A DNA stretch of 64,000 nt from positions 62,001 through 126,000 of the forward strand of contig NZ_FNDK01000001.1 in the NCBI RefSeq assembly GCF_900099605.1, read 5' to 3'. The notes under the pieces were generated by a model. The model saw only the letters and a list, made by a program, of their open reading frames with translations, was not told the origin of the DNA and did not search any database. A program made the translations under genes and the position numbers. Positions 54,066 to 62,854 of this stretch are shown here, one piece after another. The stretch comes from Alteribacillus persepolensis (lineage in GTDB: Bacteria; Bacillota; Bacilli; Bacillales; Marinococcaceae). Positions within the stretch are counted from its first letter, which is position 1. Every line of letters begins with the position of its first letter.

Positions 54066-55411
54066 TGAAAACAAGTTGGTTTCAAGGAAAGCATGTTCTA
54101 GTAATTGGCCTGGCAAAAAGCGGTATGGCAGCATCAAAACTTTTGCGCCGCTTAGGTGCTCATGTGACTGTTAATGATGCGAAAGATCTAACCGGGACAG
54201 AGGAAGGGCGTACTTTAAAAGATGCAGGAATGACAGTAGTATCGGGAGGCCACCCATTGTCTTTATTCGATTCAAAAGTTGACTATGTGGTGAAAAACCC
54301 TGGTATCCGTTATGATACGCCCATTATAGAAAAAGCGGTAAGCTTAGGAATTCCGGTTGTTACCGAAATGGAGCTGGCAGGACTTGTTGCTGAAGGCGAT
54401 ATCCTTGCTATTACCGGATCAAATGGAAAAACAACGACCACGACATTAATTTATGAGATATTAAAAAGAAGCAATGTCCATGCTCATATTGCCGGGAATA
54501 TTGGCAAAGTGGCTTGTGCTGTAGCAGAGAATACAAAAAAAGACGACGTGATGGTAACAGAAGTATCTAGTTTCCAATTGAAAGGCACGGAGTACTTTCA
54601 TCCGAAAACAGCGGTGCTTTTAAATATTTATGATGCCCATTTAGATTATCATGGAGATCGTGCGGACTATGAGTATTCCAAAGGGAAAATTTTTGCCAAC
54701 TTAACAGCTGGTGATTATGCGGTTTACAATGCAGACAATCCATCTGCCGCATCGCTTGCACAGGCATCGTCTGCAAAACTTATACCCTTTTCTGCCAACA
54801 CAGAAGTACCAGAAGGCGCTTATGTGAAAGATGGTGCTTTTTATTTTCAAAACATGTATATTCTTTCGGTGAAAGAGGCTGCACTGCCTGGACGTCACAA
54901 TCAAGAAAACATGCTTGCTGCGATTGCAGCAAGCATGCTTCACGGTGCAGAAGCAGAAGAGGTACAAGCTGTATTAAAAACATTTACCGGTATTGAACAT
55001 CGTCTGCAGTATGTCGGCGATGTCCATGGACGAAAAGTCTACAATGACTCTAAAGCAACCAATATTTTGTCTACGCAAAAAGCGGTGGAAGCATTTGACG
55101 GCCCTGTTGTATTGATTGCGGGTGGACTGGACCGCGGGAATGAATTTGATGCATTAATTCCCTCTCTGCAAACTGTAAAGGCAGCTGTTTTTTATGGTGA
55201 AACAAGAGACAAACTAAAAAAAGCAGCACAAGCAGCTGGTGTAGCCGATACTGTAACGGTTGACTCATTAACAGAAGCGGTAAGACATGCTTATGCGTAC
55301 ACACAAGAGAATGATGTTTTGCTGCTTTCTCCGGCTTGTGCAAGCTGGGATCAGTTTCAAACGTTTGAAGAGCGCGGCCGTTGTTTTATAGAAGAAGTAA
55401 ATAAGCTGTAG
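54062..55411 (+). CDS. murD: UDP-MurNAc-L-alanine:D-glutamate ligase MurD
   Basis: This 449-residue Mur ligase adds D-glutamate to UDP-MurNAc-L-alanine in the cytoplasm. The N-terminal Rossmann-like domain has [15 protein letters not shown], the ATP loop is [14 protein letters not shown], and VYNDSKATN plus the C-terminal [12 protein letters not shown] complete the family signature. The ATG at 54062 overlaps the mraY stop (ATGA) and follows GAGGTG; a second ATG at 54065 is possible. A 96-nt gap with a promoter and hairpin separates it from spoVE. Confidence 0.96.
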   Translation: MMKTSWFQGKHVLVIGLAKSGMAASKLLRRLGAHVTVNDAKDLTGTEEGRTLKDAGMTVVSGGHPLSLFDSKVDYVVKNPGIRYDTPIIEKAVSLGIPVVTEMELAGLVAEGDILAITGSNGKTTTTTLIYEILKRSNVHAHIAGNIGKVACAVAENTKKDDVMVTEVSSFQLKGTEYFHPKTAVLLNIYDAHLDYHGDRADYEYSKGKIFANLTAGDYAVYNADNPSAASLAQASSAKLIPFSANTEVPEGAYVKDGAFYFQNMYILSVKEAALPGRHNQENMLAAIAASMLHGAEAEEVQAVLKTFTGIEHRLQYVGDVHGRKVYNDSKATNILSTQKAVEAFDGPVVLIAGGLDRGNEFDALIPSLQTVKAAVFYGETRDKLKKAAQAAGVADTVTVDSLTEAVRHAYAYTQENDVLLLSPACASWDQFQTFEERGRCFIEEVNKL

Positions 55412-55436
55412 GAAGTAAGGCTTGTCATTTGAGAAA

Positions 55437-55465
55437 GCATGTTCACCTCTTTTTATTCATACATT
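55437..55465 (+). promoter_or_regulatory. Sigma-E-type promoter of spoVE
   Basis: GCATGTT (-35, 55437-55443) and CATACATT (-10, 55458-55465) are 14 bp apart and closely match the mother-cell sigma-E consensus. Transcription should begin near 55472. Confidence 0.75.
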
Positions 55466-55503
55466 TGAAAGAAGAATACAGTTCATAGATGAAGAGGTGA
55501 ACA
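55440..55503 (+). promoter_or_regulatory. Hairpin sequestering the spoVE ribosome-binding site
   Basis: TGTTCACCTCTT (55440-55451) is exactly complementary to AAGAGGTGAACA (55492-55503), which contains the GAGGTGA ribosome-binding site of spoVE. The 5' arm overlaps the sigma-E promoter and is absent from RNA starting near 55472. Confidence 0.75.
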
Positions 55504-55507
55504 AACG

Positions 55508-56617
55508 ATGGACAATCAAACGCGTCCGTTAGATCCAGTACTGCTCGCAGCCGTCATCGGCCTGTTGGCTGCAGGTCTGTTTACGGTATATAGTGCCAGT
55601 TCGGCCTGGGGAGAGTTTGTGCAAGGAGATGCTTTTTATTTTGTGAAACGGCAAATGATTTTTGCTGGTGTAGGCATCTTTGCCATGATTTTTATTTCTA
55701 AAATAGACTACTGGTTTTGGCAGCGCTGGTCGCTCGTTATATTACTTATCTGTTTTGTGCTGTTAATAGCAGTATTAATTCCTGGCATAGGTATGGTGCG
55801 CGGTGGTGCTAGAAGCTGGATTGGAGCGGGTGCTTTTTCAATTCAGCCTTCGGAGTTTATGAAACTTGGTATGATTATGTTCTTGTCGCACTATTTAATG
55901 CAGTATCATAAGCGGATTACATCCTTTCAAAAAGGGATGCTGCCAGTCTTAATGCTTATTTTTACTGCTTTTGGATTAATTATGCTGCAGCCCGATTTAG
56001 GTACAGGGACTGTCATGGCAGGGACGTGTTTTGTGTTATTGTTTGTAGCCGGGGCTCGTATTCGTCATTTCGTATTGTTAGGGATGGTTGGTATAGCTGG
56101 ATTTGTAGGGCTGATAGCATCAGCGCCGTACCGTATACAGCGTATTACGTCGTTTTTAGATCCGTGGTCTGATCCACTAGGGGCTGGTTTCCAAATTATC
56201 CAATCATTATATGCGGTTGGACCAGGAGGGTTATTTGGTTTAGGCTTTGGTGACAGCAGGCAGAAATATTATTACCTTCCTGAGCCGCAAACCGACTTTA
56301 TTTTTGCTATATTAGCAGAAGAAGCGGGATTTATCGGTGCAAGTTTTGTGCTGGTTTTGTTTGGTATTTTGCTGTGGCGGGGAATTGCTACAGCTTTGAC
56401 GGCTCCTGACATGTTCGGTGCATTTTTAGCAACAGGCATATGCGGAATGATTTTTATCCAAGTATTAATTAATATCGGTGTTGTCACCGGGCTGTTTCCG
56501 GTTACTGGTATTACACTGCCATTCTTAAGTTACGGAGGGTCATCGCTCACATTGATGTTAGTGGCTGTTGGCATCTTATTGAACATTACGAGGTTTCGAG
56601 TGAATTATCATCAGTAG
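55508..56617 (+). CDS. spoVE: SEDS-family glycosyltransferase SpoVE (FtsW paralogue)
   Basis: This 369-residue polytopic protein of the SEDS (FtsW/RodA/SpoVE) family polymerises peptidoglycan glycan strands. Signatures are [27 protein letters not shown] and the C-terminal [16 protein letters not shown]. Position between murD and murG, and a sigma-E promoter in front, point to SpoVE, which works with SpoVD in cortex formation. It may also supply the FtsW function, since ftsW is missing from its usual place. The ATG follows GAGGTGA with 7-nt spacing. Confidence 0.9.
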   Translation: MDNQTRPLDPVLLAAVIGLLAAGLFTVYSASSAWGEFVQGDAFYFVKRQMIFAGVGIFAMIFISKIDYWFWQRWSLVILLICFVLLIAVLIPGIGMVRGGARSWIGAGAFSIQPSEFMKLGMIMFLSHYLMQYHKRITSFQKGMLPVLMLIFTAFGLIMLQPDLGTGTVMAGTCFVLLFVAGARIRHFVLLGMVGIAGFVGLIASAPYRIQRITSFLDPWSDPLGAGFQIIQSLYAVGPGGLFGLGFGDSRQKYYYLPEPQTDFIFAILAEEAGFIGASFVLVLFGILLWRGIATALTAPDMFGAFLATGICGMIFIQVLINIGVVTGLFPVTGITLPFLSYGGSSLTLMLVAVGILLNITRFRVNYHQ

Positions 56618-56639
56618 AACAGAAATGCAGGAGGATATT

Positions 56640-57734
56640 ATGAGAGTGATTGTAACAGGAGGGGGGACCGGTGGTCATATTTACCCGGCTCTTGCCCTAG
56701 TAAAGACGATAAAGCAGATGAATCCACACAGTGAGTTTTTATATATCGGTACCAAAAATGGATTAGAAAAGGATATTGTGCCAAGGGCAGGCATTCCTTT
56801 TCAAACAATCACAATCAGCGGATTTCGGCGTAAACTGTCATTGCAAAATGTAAAAACGGTTTGGCGCTTCCTTCGAGGGACGAAAAAGGCCAAACGTGTG
56901 ATTAAAGAATTTGGAGCAGACGTGGTAGTTGGAACAGGAGGTTATGTTGCAGGTCCTGTCGTTTATGCGGCAGCGAAATTAGGGGTGCCTTCCATTATTC
57001 ATGAACAAAATAGTGTGCCGGGGTTAACAAATAAGTTTTTGAGCCGTTATGTCGATAAGGTGGCGGTGTCATTTCAAGATTCCGCGGTTTATTTCCCAAA
57101 AGAAAAAGTGCGTTACACAGGAAACCCCAGGGCCTCCGAAGTGACACGCAGCACGTCGCGTAATCCACTTCCTGATTTTGGTCTGCACTCAAATAAAAAA
57201 ACAGTCGTTATCGTTGGCGGCAGCCGGGGGGCCAGGCCGATAAATGAGGCGTTTTTGGCATCTCTGCCGAGAGTGGAAAACAAAAAATGGCAGTATTTGT
57301 ATGTAACTGGAACTGTTCATTATGATAAAGTAATAGAAGAAGTAAAAAAAGCAGGCAGTCCCAATAACGTTGTGATTGAACCTTTCCTTCACGATATGCC
57401 TGCTGTTCTTTCGTATGCAGATCTTCTCGTGACAAGAGCAGGAGCTACGACGTTAGCTGAAATCACTGCTTTAGGGCTTCCGTCTATTCTTATACCAAGC
57501 CCCTATGTGACGAATAATCATCAGGAAAAAAATGCGGCGGCGTTAGCGGATGGCGGTGCAGCAATTGTCAGGAAAGAAAGCGAGTTTAATGCTGATGTGC
57601 TGCTTGAAGATATTGATCATGTTTTGACAGATGAGAAAAGGTGGCAGCATATGCATCAAGCAGCTTTGCAATTAGCAGCTCCAAACGCGGCTGAAAATAT
57701 ATATCAATTAATGGAAGAGTTAATGACTCCGTAA
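56640..57734 (+). CDS. murG: Lipid II-forming GlcNAc transferase MurG
   Basis: This 364-residue membrane-associated GT28 enzyme adds GlcNAc to lipid I to make lipid II. The N-terminal [16 protein letters not shown] loop, [11 protein letters not shown] and the C-terminal [23 protein letters not shown]-GlcNAc site are conserved. The start is ATG 56640 after AGGAGG; the frame opens five codons upstream. It follows spoVE after 22 nt. Confidence 0.97.
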   Translation: MRVIVTGGGTGGHIYPALALVKTIKQMNPHSEFLYIGTKNGLEKDIVPRAGIPFQTITISGFRRKLSLQNVKTVWRFLRGTKKAKRVIKEFGADVVVGTGGYVAGPVVYAAAKLGVPSIIHEQNSVPGLTNKFLSRYVDKVAVSFQDSAVYFPKEKVRYTGNPRASEVTRSTSRNPLPDFGLHSNKKTVVIVGGSRGARPINEAFLASLPRVENKKWQYLYVTGTVHYDKVIEEVKKAGSPNNVVIEPFLHDMPAVLSYADLLVTRAGATTLAEITALGLPSILIPSPYVTNNHQEKNAAALADGGAAIVRKESEFNADVLLEDIDHVLTDEKRWQHMHQAALQLAAPNAAENIYQLMEELMTP

Positions 57735-57786
57735 TAACTAGGTTTGACACGTTTGTTCTTCTGTAGAAGCAAGGAGGGTAAAAGAT

Positions 57787-58695
57787 ATGAAAGAACTGAT
57801 AACCGACTTACAAAATGCGCAAGTAGGCCGCGTGGCAGAAAATGAACCAATGGCCAAACATACAACATGGAAAATAGGCGGTCCGGCAGATGTTTTCATT
57901 GAACCAGACGGAGTGGACGGTTTAGTGGAGACGATGAACCTTATTCAAAAACATCAAGTGCCATGGCGGGCGGTCGGACGCGGTTCGAACTTGCTGGTGG
58001 ATGATGCAGGTATTGAAGGTGCCGTCATCAAGCTGGGGCAAAACATCAGCCATTTAGAAATAGAGGATGATATCATCCGTGTCGGTGGTGGCTATTCTTT
58101 TATTAAGTTAGCAACCATTATTAGCAAAAAAGGGTTATCCGGACTCGAATTTGCAGGCGGCATACCAGGAACGGTTGGCGGTGCTGTTTTTATGAATGCT
58201 GGTGCACATGGATCCGACATGTCCGACATTTTGATTGAAGCTCGTGTGCTGTACCCGGACGGAAGTTTAGCCTGGGTAAAAAATGAAGACATGGATTTTT
58301 CGTATCGCACGTCTATTTTGCAAAAACAGCAAGGAATTTGTGTGGAAGCAAGGCTGCAAATGCAGCAGGGAGATAAATCATCCATCGTGGAAGAGATGCA
58401 AAAGCATAAAAGTTACCGCCGTCAAACACAGCCCTGGAATTATCCGTGTGCAGGCAGCGTCTTTCGCAATCCCCTCCCTGAACATGCTGGTGCGTTAATT
58501 GAAAAATCTGGTTTAAAAGGGTACCGTATCGGCGGTGCACAAATTTCTGAACTCCACGGAAACTTTATCGTTAACGTAGATAATGCCAAAGCACAAGATG
58601 TGTTAGCGATTATTTCCCACGTTCAAGAAGCAATCAAAAAACGTTATGACATCGATATGAGAACGGAAGTGGAACTCGTCAAAAGGCAGGCATAG
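57787..58695 (+). CDS. murB: UDP-N-acetylenolpyruvoylglucosamine reductase MurB
   Basis: This 302-residue flavoenzyme reduces UDP-GlcNAc-enolpyruvate to UDP-MurNAc with NADPH. The FAD-binding RGSNLLVDD, EFAGGIPGTVGGAVFMNAGAH and CAGSVFRNP with the catalytic serine place it in the type II MurB group. The ATG follows AAGGAGGG. Its place between murG and divIB matches B. subtilis. Confidence 0.97.
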   Translation: MKELITDLQNAQVGRVAENEPMAKHTTWKIGGPADVFIEPDGVDGLVETMNLIQKHQVPWRAVGRGSNLLVDDAGIEGAVIKLGQNISHLEIEDDIIRVGGGYSFIKLATIISKKGLSGLEFAGGIPGTVGGAVFMNAGAHGSDMSDILIEARVLYPDGSLAWVKNEDMDFSYRTSILQKQQGICVEARLQMQQGDKSSIVEEMQKHKSYRRQTQPWNYPCAGSVFRNPLPEHAGALIEKSGLKGYRIGGAQISELHGNFIVNVDNAKAQDVLAIISHVQEAIKKRYDIDMRTEVELVKRQA

Positions 58696-58760
58696 TCCTG
58701 TCTTATTTGAGAGTTCTTTTGTCGTTGCGTGCGCTGTCTGCTTTATATGGAGGGATGAAC

Positions 58761-59585
58761 ATGGCAGATAAAAAAGTTGTCACCATCGATGACAAAATTC
58801 CCGGGTTGAAAGAAAAGCGGAAGAAAAGGTCCAACCGCCGCCTGCTTGTGTATTTGTCAATCTTTTTTTTACTCATTCTTTTAGTTATTTATTTTCAATC
58901 ACCGTTAAGTCATGTACGAAATATTGATGTGGCTGGAAATATACATACAGACAATACGCAAATCATTCGCACGAGCGGAGTGGAAGAGGGAGTAAGTTTG
59001 TGGGATGTTGATCGTGATGACGCAAAAGAAAACATTGAAAAATTAGCGGAAATAAAAGAAGTGACAGTGAAAAGAAAACTGCCGTCAACGATTCAGATAA
59101 ATGTTGTGGAACATCAGAGGATTGCATATGTGTCAGCAGGTGGAGATCAGTATATTCCTATATTAAAAAATGGAAAGGTCTTGCTTGAAAATAAAGTGGA
59201 TATCCTTCCTGCTGATGCACCTGTATTATATGGATTTGAAGAAGGTCCAGTCTTGCAAAAATTTGCAGAGCAATTAAGCCAATTGGGAAATGGTATTACC
59301 AATCGTATTTCTGAAATTCATTTTAAAGAAGAAGAGCTGGTGACCCTTTACATGAATGATGGCATTGAAGTGGAGAGCGTGGTGGCCAACTTTGCAGAGT
59401 ATATGTCTGCTTATCCATCTGTTGCAGCAGAAATAGATCCCGATATACCAGGAGTGCTGCACATGAAAATGACCCCGTATTTTGAAGCAGACCAGCCAGA
59501 AGAAGAATCAGAAGAAGAATCAATAGAAGAGGACGGCGAAGCAGCAATGGACAACTCCGGGTCAGAGGAGGTGGAGCGTGAATAG
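58761..59585 (+). CDS. divIB: Cell-division protein DivIB (FtsQ)
   Basis: This 274-residue bitopic protein has a basic cytoplasmic part ending KEKRKKRSNRR, one membrane helix (about 32-52), and an outer POTRA domain (HVRNIDVAGN to INVVEHQRIAYVS) followed by a beta domain. It stabilises the FtsL-DivIC complex at the septum. The C-terminal 40 residues are very acidic, rich in Glu-Glu-Ser repeats. GGAGGG with 6-nt spacing fixes the ATG at 58761. ylxW begins inside its last codons. Confidence 0.93.
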   Translation: MADKKVVTIDDKIPGLKEKRKKRSNRRLLVYLSIFFLLILLVIYFQSPLSHVRNIDVAGNIHTDNTQIIRTSGVEEGVSLWDVDRDDAKENIEKLAEIKEVTVKRKLPSTIQINVVEHQRIAYVSAGGDQYIPILKNGKVLLENKVDILPADAPVLYGFEEGPVLQKFAEQLSQLGNGITNRISEIHFKEEELVTLYMNDGIEVESVVANFAEYMSAYPSVAAEIDPDIPGVLHMKMTPYFEADQPEEESEEESIEEDGEAAMDNSGSEEVERE

Positions 59586-60276
59586 CGGAGCAGTAAAAAA
59601 GACAGCAGTTATCAGTCTGATTCTCGGTTTTTTATTGACGGTTGTGTACCAAACAACAGCTGAAAAAAGTGGCCAGGAAATCAGCAGCGACCGATGGTAC
59701 AAAGAAGAGGAATTACGGCAGTCTATTTTGCAGGAGCAAAAAGAAAATAGGCAGTTAGAAGAAGAGTGGCGTTCTTTGCAAAGAGACGTGCGTGCGGTGG
59801 AAGAAGAGATGGCACATAGAGAGGTCTCTACATTTAACTTGGTTGAGGATTTGGAGAAACTGCGTATGCTCAGCGGTGAAGTAGCGGTAAAAGGACCAGG
59901 AGTTGAAGTGACATTAAACGATCACACATATGTTCCTGATGGCAATAATCCCAATGATTATATTGTCCACGAACGGCACATTCAACAAGTAGTGGATGAA
60001 CTTATGCTTGCAAGTGCTGAGGCTGTGTCCATCAATGGAGTCCGTATTACTCGAAATTCGTCTATTCAATGTGAAGGGCCAGTGATCAGTGTTGATAATT
60101 ATACGTCCACAGCTCCATTTGTTGTGCGAGCCATCGGTGACCCGGACCAGTTAGAAGCAGCCCTGGAGCTTTCTGGCGGGGTGAAAGATCAACTAGTCAA
60201 TGAAAACATTGAAGTTCGTATGCAGCAGCAAAGCGAAATATTGATGGATACAGTAGTAGGTGAAAGAGAAACATGA
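59578..60276 (+). CDS. ylxW: DUF881 protein YlxW
   Basis: This 232-residue protein has an N-terminal membrane helix, a coiled coil (about 40-95) and a C-terminal DUF881 domain with GPGVEVTLNDHTY and INGVRITRNSSIQCEGP. Its function is unknown. The GTG start overlaps the divIB stop, with GAGGTGGA inside divIB. ylxX, a paralogue, overlaps its end by four bases, as in B. subtilis. Confidence 0.9.
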   Translation: MNSGAVKKTAVISLILGFLLTVVYQTTAEKSGQEISSDRWYKEEELRQSILQEQKENRQLEEEWRSLQRDVRAVEEEMAHREVSTFNLVEDLEKLRMLSGEVAVKGPGVEVTLNDHTYVPDGNNPNDYIVHERHIQQVVDELMLASAEAVSINGVRITRNSSIQCEGPVISVDNYTSTAPFVVRAIGDPDQLEAALELSGGVKDQLVNENIEVRMQQQSEILMDTVVGERET

Positions 60277-60971
60277 AGAAACAACAAAAGGTATTCATTG
60301 CGGGGCTCTGTGCAGCAGCTGGCTTTCTGGTAATTAATAATATTGATTTTTCATCAGAAAGCAGCGCCCGTGAAAATAAGGATATAGTGGAATTACGAAA
60401 AACACTGGAAGAAGAGCAAGAACATAGGCAAAAGTTGTATGAACATATTAGAGAACAAGAACAATTGTTAGAAAGATATAAAACGGAACAAAAAAACAGC
60501 AGGGAAGAAGCCATGGAAGAGGCAGTAGCGAATTTGGAGGAAAAAGCGGGTTTGACAAAGCGGCGTGGAGAGGGGGTAACGATACAATTAACAGCAGATA
60601 CCAAAGTAGAAGAGACCGCTGATAATTTTATAGGCCCTGAGGTGTTGCGAAAGCTCGTGAATGAACTATACCGCTTCGGTGCCAAAGACATTTCCATTGA
60701 AGGCGAACGGATATTAGAAACGTCAGCGTTTCGGGATATTGATGGTGAGGTCCATATCAATGGACAGCCGCTTTCTGGATTCCCTATTACAATTAAAGCG
60801 TTAACTGATGACCCAAAGGCAGTACATAACCAATTTATGGTTTCGGATTCGTGGGAATATTTAACGTATGAACAAATTGCGATTGAGTCATCAATTGAAC
60901 AAGAACTTGTTATACCGGCTTATGAGGAAGTTAGAAGAGTACGATTTATGGAAGCGGCAGAGGAGGACTAA
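60273..60971 (+). CDS. ylxX: DUF881 protein YlxX
   Basis: This 232-residue paralogue of YlxW has a short N-terminal hydrophobic segment, a charged coiled coil (about 35-95) and a DUF881 domain with GEGVTIQLTADTKV and ETSAFRDIDGEVHINGQPL. The tandem pair presumably arose by duplication and is thought to act at the membrane, but no role is proven. The ATG overlaps the ylxW stop (ATGA). Confidence 0.9.
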   Translation: MKKQQKVFIAGLCAAAGFLVINNIDFSSESSARENKDIVELRKTLEEEQEHRQKLYEHIREQEQLLERYKTEQKNSREEAMEEAVANLEEKAGLTKRRGEGVTIQLTADTKVEETADNFIGPEVLRKLVNELYRFGAKDISIEGERILETSAFRDIDGEVHINGQPLSGFPITIKALTDDPKAVHNQFMVSDSWEYLTYEQIAIESSIEQELVIPAYEEVRRVRFMEAAEED

Positions 60972-60973
60972 CC

Positions 60974-61324
60974 ATGTGGCTGCCGGTTGTTGGTGTATTA
61001 TTTGGTGTGCTGCTTGGGCTGTTAACAGGGGCGAGCGTTCCTGCTGCCTATACAGCTTATTTATTGGTAGCGGTATTAGCGACGGTGGATACGCTGTGCG
61101 GGGGAGCAAAAGCGGGTTTGCAAAACGAGTTTGATGATGCGCTGTTTCTATCCGGATTTCTTATGAATCTGGTTGCAGCCTTAAGTTTAACTTTTCTAGG
61201 TGAGCAACTTAGTGTAGACTTGTATTTAGCAGCTGTTTTTGCTTTTGGTGTGAGGCTTTTTCGAAATATTGCTATAATACGACGGGAACTTATCACACGG
61301 TGTAAATATAGAAAACGTTTATAA
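60974..61324 (+). CDS. sbp: Small basic membrane protein Sbp (DUF1290)
   Basis: This 116-residue protein has three hydrophobic helices and a basic C-terminus (RRELITRCKYRKRL). It matches the DUF1290 family, known as Sbp in B. subtilis, of unknown function. It starts two bases after ylxX. The ftsA promoter region follows, so it probably closes the murG-sbp unit. Confidence 0.9.
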   Translation: MWLPVVGVLFGVLLGLLTGASVPAAYTAYLLVAVLATVDTLCGGAKAGLQNEFDDALFLSGFLMNLVAALSLTFLGEQLSVDLYLAAVFAFGVRLFRNIAIIRRELITRCKYRKRL

Positions 61325-61343
61325 TAGTTTTTCCTTTTTGGAC

Positions 61344-61370
61344 AAGGGATTTGTAAAGCAATTGTTGAAT
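61344..61370 (+). promoter_or_regulatory. Sigma-H-type promoter of ftsAZ
   Basis: AAGGGATTT (61344-61352) matches the sigma-H -35 RNAGGAWWW in eight of nine positions, and GTTGAAT (61364-61370) matches -10 RNNGAAT fully, with an 11-bp spacer. B. subtilis ftsAZ also has a sigma-H promoter here. Confidence 0.65.
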
Positions 61371-61523
61371 TGTAATAACATTGAAAAACAATCGTAAATA
61401 ATTTTTTGTTCGTTTTTTTACACCATCCATCTGTATGCATGCTAAGATGGAAGGAAGATTAACTAACTAGAAATAAAGAGAATAATAGATGCAGTTAAGA
61501 TATGCAACGGGAGGTGCCAATAC

Positions 61524-62810
61524 ATGAACAACAAAGATATTTATGTCAGCCTTGATATCGGTACGTCCGGCGTTCGGGTAATTATTGGTGAAATGTCCGG
61601 AGGCTCTTTGAAAGTAGTCGGAGTCGGAAGTGCTCCTTCTACCGGTTTGAAAAAAGGAGCTATTGTAGATATCGATGAGACAGTAAGATCGATTAAACAG
61701 GCTGTCGATCAAGCAGAACGAATGGTAGGATTACAAATAGAACAGGTCATTTTAGGTGTAAACGGCAATCATATTGATATGCAAGAATGCAGTGGTGTGG
61801 TGGCAGTGTCAAGCCCTGATCGGGAAATAAGAACGGAAGATATTGACCGGGTAATGGATGCAGCACAAGTGCTTTCTATTCCACCAGAACGCGAAGTCAT
61901 TGATGTGATTCCGAATCAATTTATTGTCGACGGATTAGAAGGTATTAGTGATCCGCGCGGCATGCTTGGTGTACGTCTAGAACTGGAAGGAATTATTATT
62001 ACTGGAGCGAAAACAGCATTACATAACTTGCTTCGTTGTGTTGAAAAAGCTGGACTAGAAGTGGCTGATATTTGTCTGCAGCCTCTTGCTGCAGGAACGG
62101 TGGCACTGTCCAGAGATGAAAAGGCACTAGGGGTAGCTCTTGTGGATATCGGTGGCGGTTCGACTACTGTTTCTGTCTTTCGAAATGGGGTTATGCAATC
62201 GATGTCTGTGCTGCCAATTGGAGGCGATCACGTAACCAACGATATTTCTGTTGGAATTCGGACAACGACAGAAGAAGCGGAACGGGTGAAAAGAGAACAC
62301 GGCCATGCCTTTATCGATGAGGCTTCAGATGAAGTGACATTTGAGGTGCAGACAATCGGCAGCGAAGAGAGTGAAGAATATTCCCAGTATGAAATAGCCC
62401 ATATTATTGAACCTCGTTTTGAAGAAATACTAGAGCTGGTTGATAATGAAATATATAAAATGGGTTTTTCTGATCTTCCCGGAGGTTATATACTTACGGG
62501 AGGTTCTGTTATGGTTCCAGGAGCGCTGGAGCTAGCAAGGGATGTCCTTCGCCATAATGTGCGAATGGCAGTTCCAGACTACATTGGCGTAAGAGAGCCA
62601 ATATATACCACAGGTATCGGGTTGATTGAATTTGCTCACCGAAATGTTAAAATTCAAGGTAAGGAGGCAGCTGCTTCCGTTTCTTCACAGAATAAGGAAA
62701 GTGAAGAAGAACCGCAGCAGCCTGCGCCTAAAAAGGAACAACAAAAAGATCCCGATAATCCTGGAATGAAAAAGAAGATGAAAAACTTCTTCAAAGTTTT
62801 CTTCGAGTAA
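61524..62810 (+). CDS. ftsA: Cell-division protein FtsA
   Basis: This 428-residue actin-like ATPase anchors FtsZ filaments to the membrane. It begins with YVSLDIGTSGVRVIIGE (phosphate 1 loop), has the 1C domain (about 85-165), VDIGGGSTTVSVF (phosphate 2) and GGYILTGGSVMVPG, and ends with an amphipathic membrane-binding helix (MKKKMKNFFKVFFE). A Glu/Pro/Lys-rich linker precedes that helix. The ATG follows GGGAGGTG. ftsZ follows after 44 nt. Confidence 0.97.
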   Translation: MNNKDIYVSLDIGTSGVRVIIGEMSGGSLKVVGVGSAPSTGLKKGAIVDIDETVRSIKQAVDQAERMVGLQIEQVILGVNGNHIDMQECSGVVAVSSPDREIRTEDIDRVMDAAQVLSIPPEREVIDVIPNQFIVDGLEGISDPRGMLGVRLELEGIIITGAKTALHNLLRCVEKAGLEVADICLQPLAAGTVALSRDEKALGVALVDIGGGSTTVSVFRNGVMQSMSVLPIGGDHVTNDISVGIRTTTEEAERVKREHGHAFIDEASDEVTFEVQTIGSEESEEYSQYEIAHIIEPRFEEILELVDNEIYKMGFSDLPGGYILTGGSVMVPGALELARDVLRHNVRMAVPDYIGVREPIYTTGIGLIEFAHRNVKIQGKEAAASVSSQNKESEEEPQQPAPKKEQQKDPDNPGMKKKMKNFFKVFFE

Positions 62811-62854
62811 AGTGATGCAGGATTGATAGATTTGAAGAATTAGGAGGACCTTGA

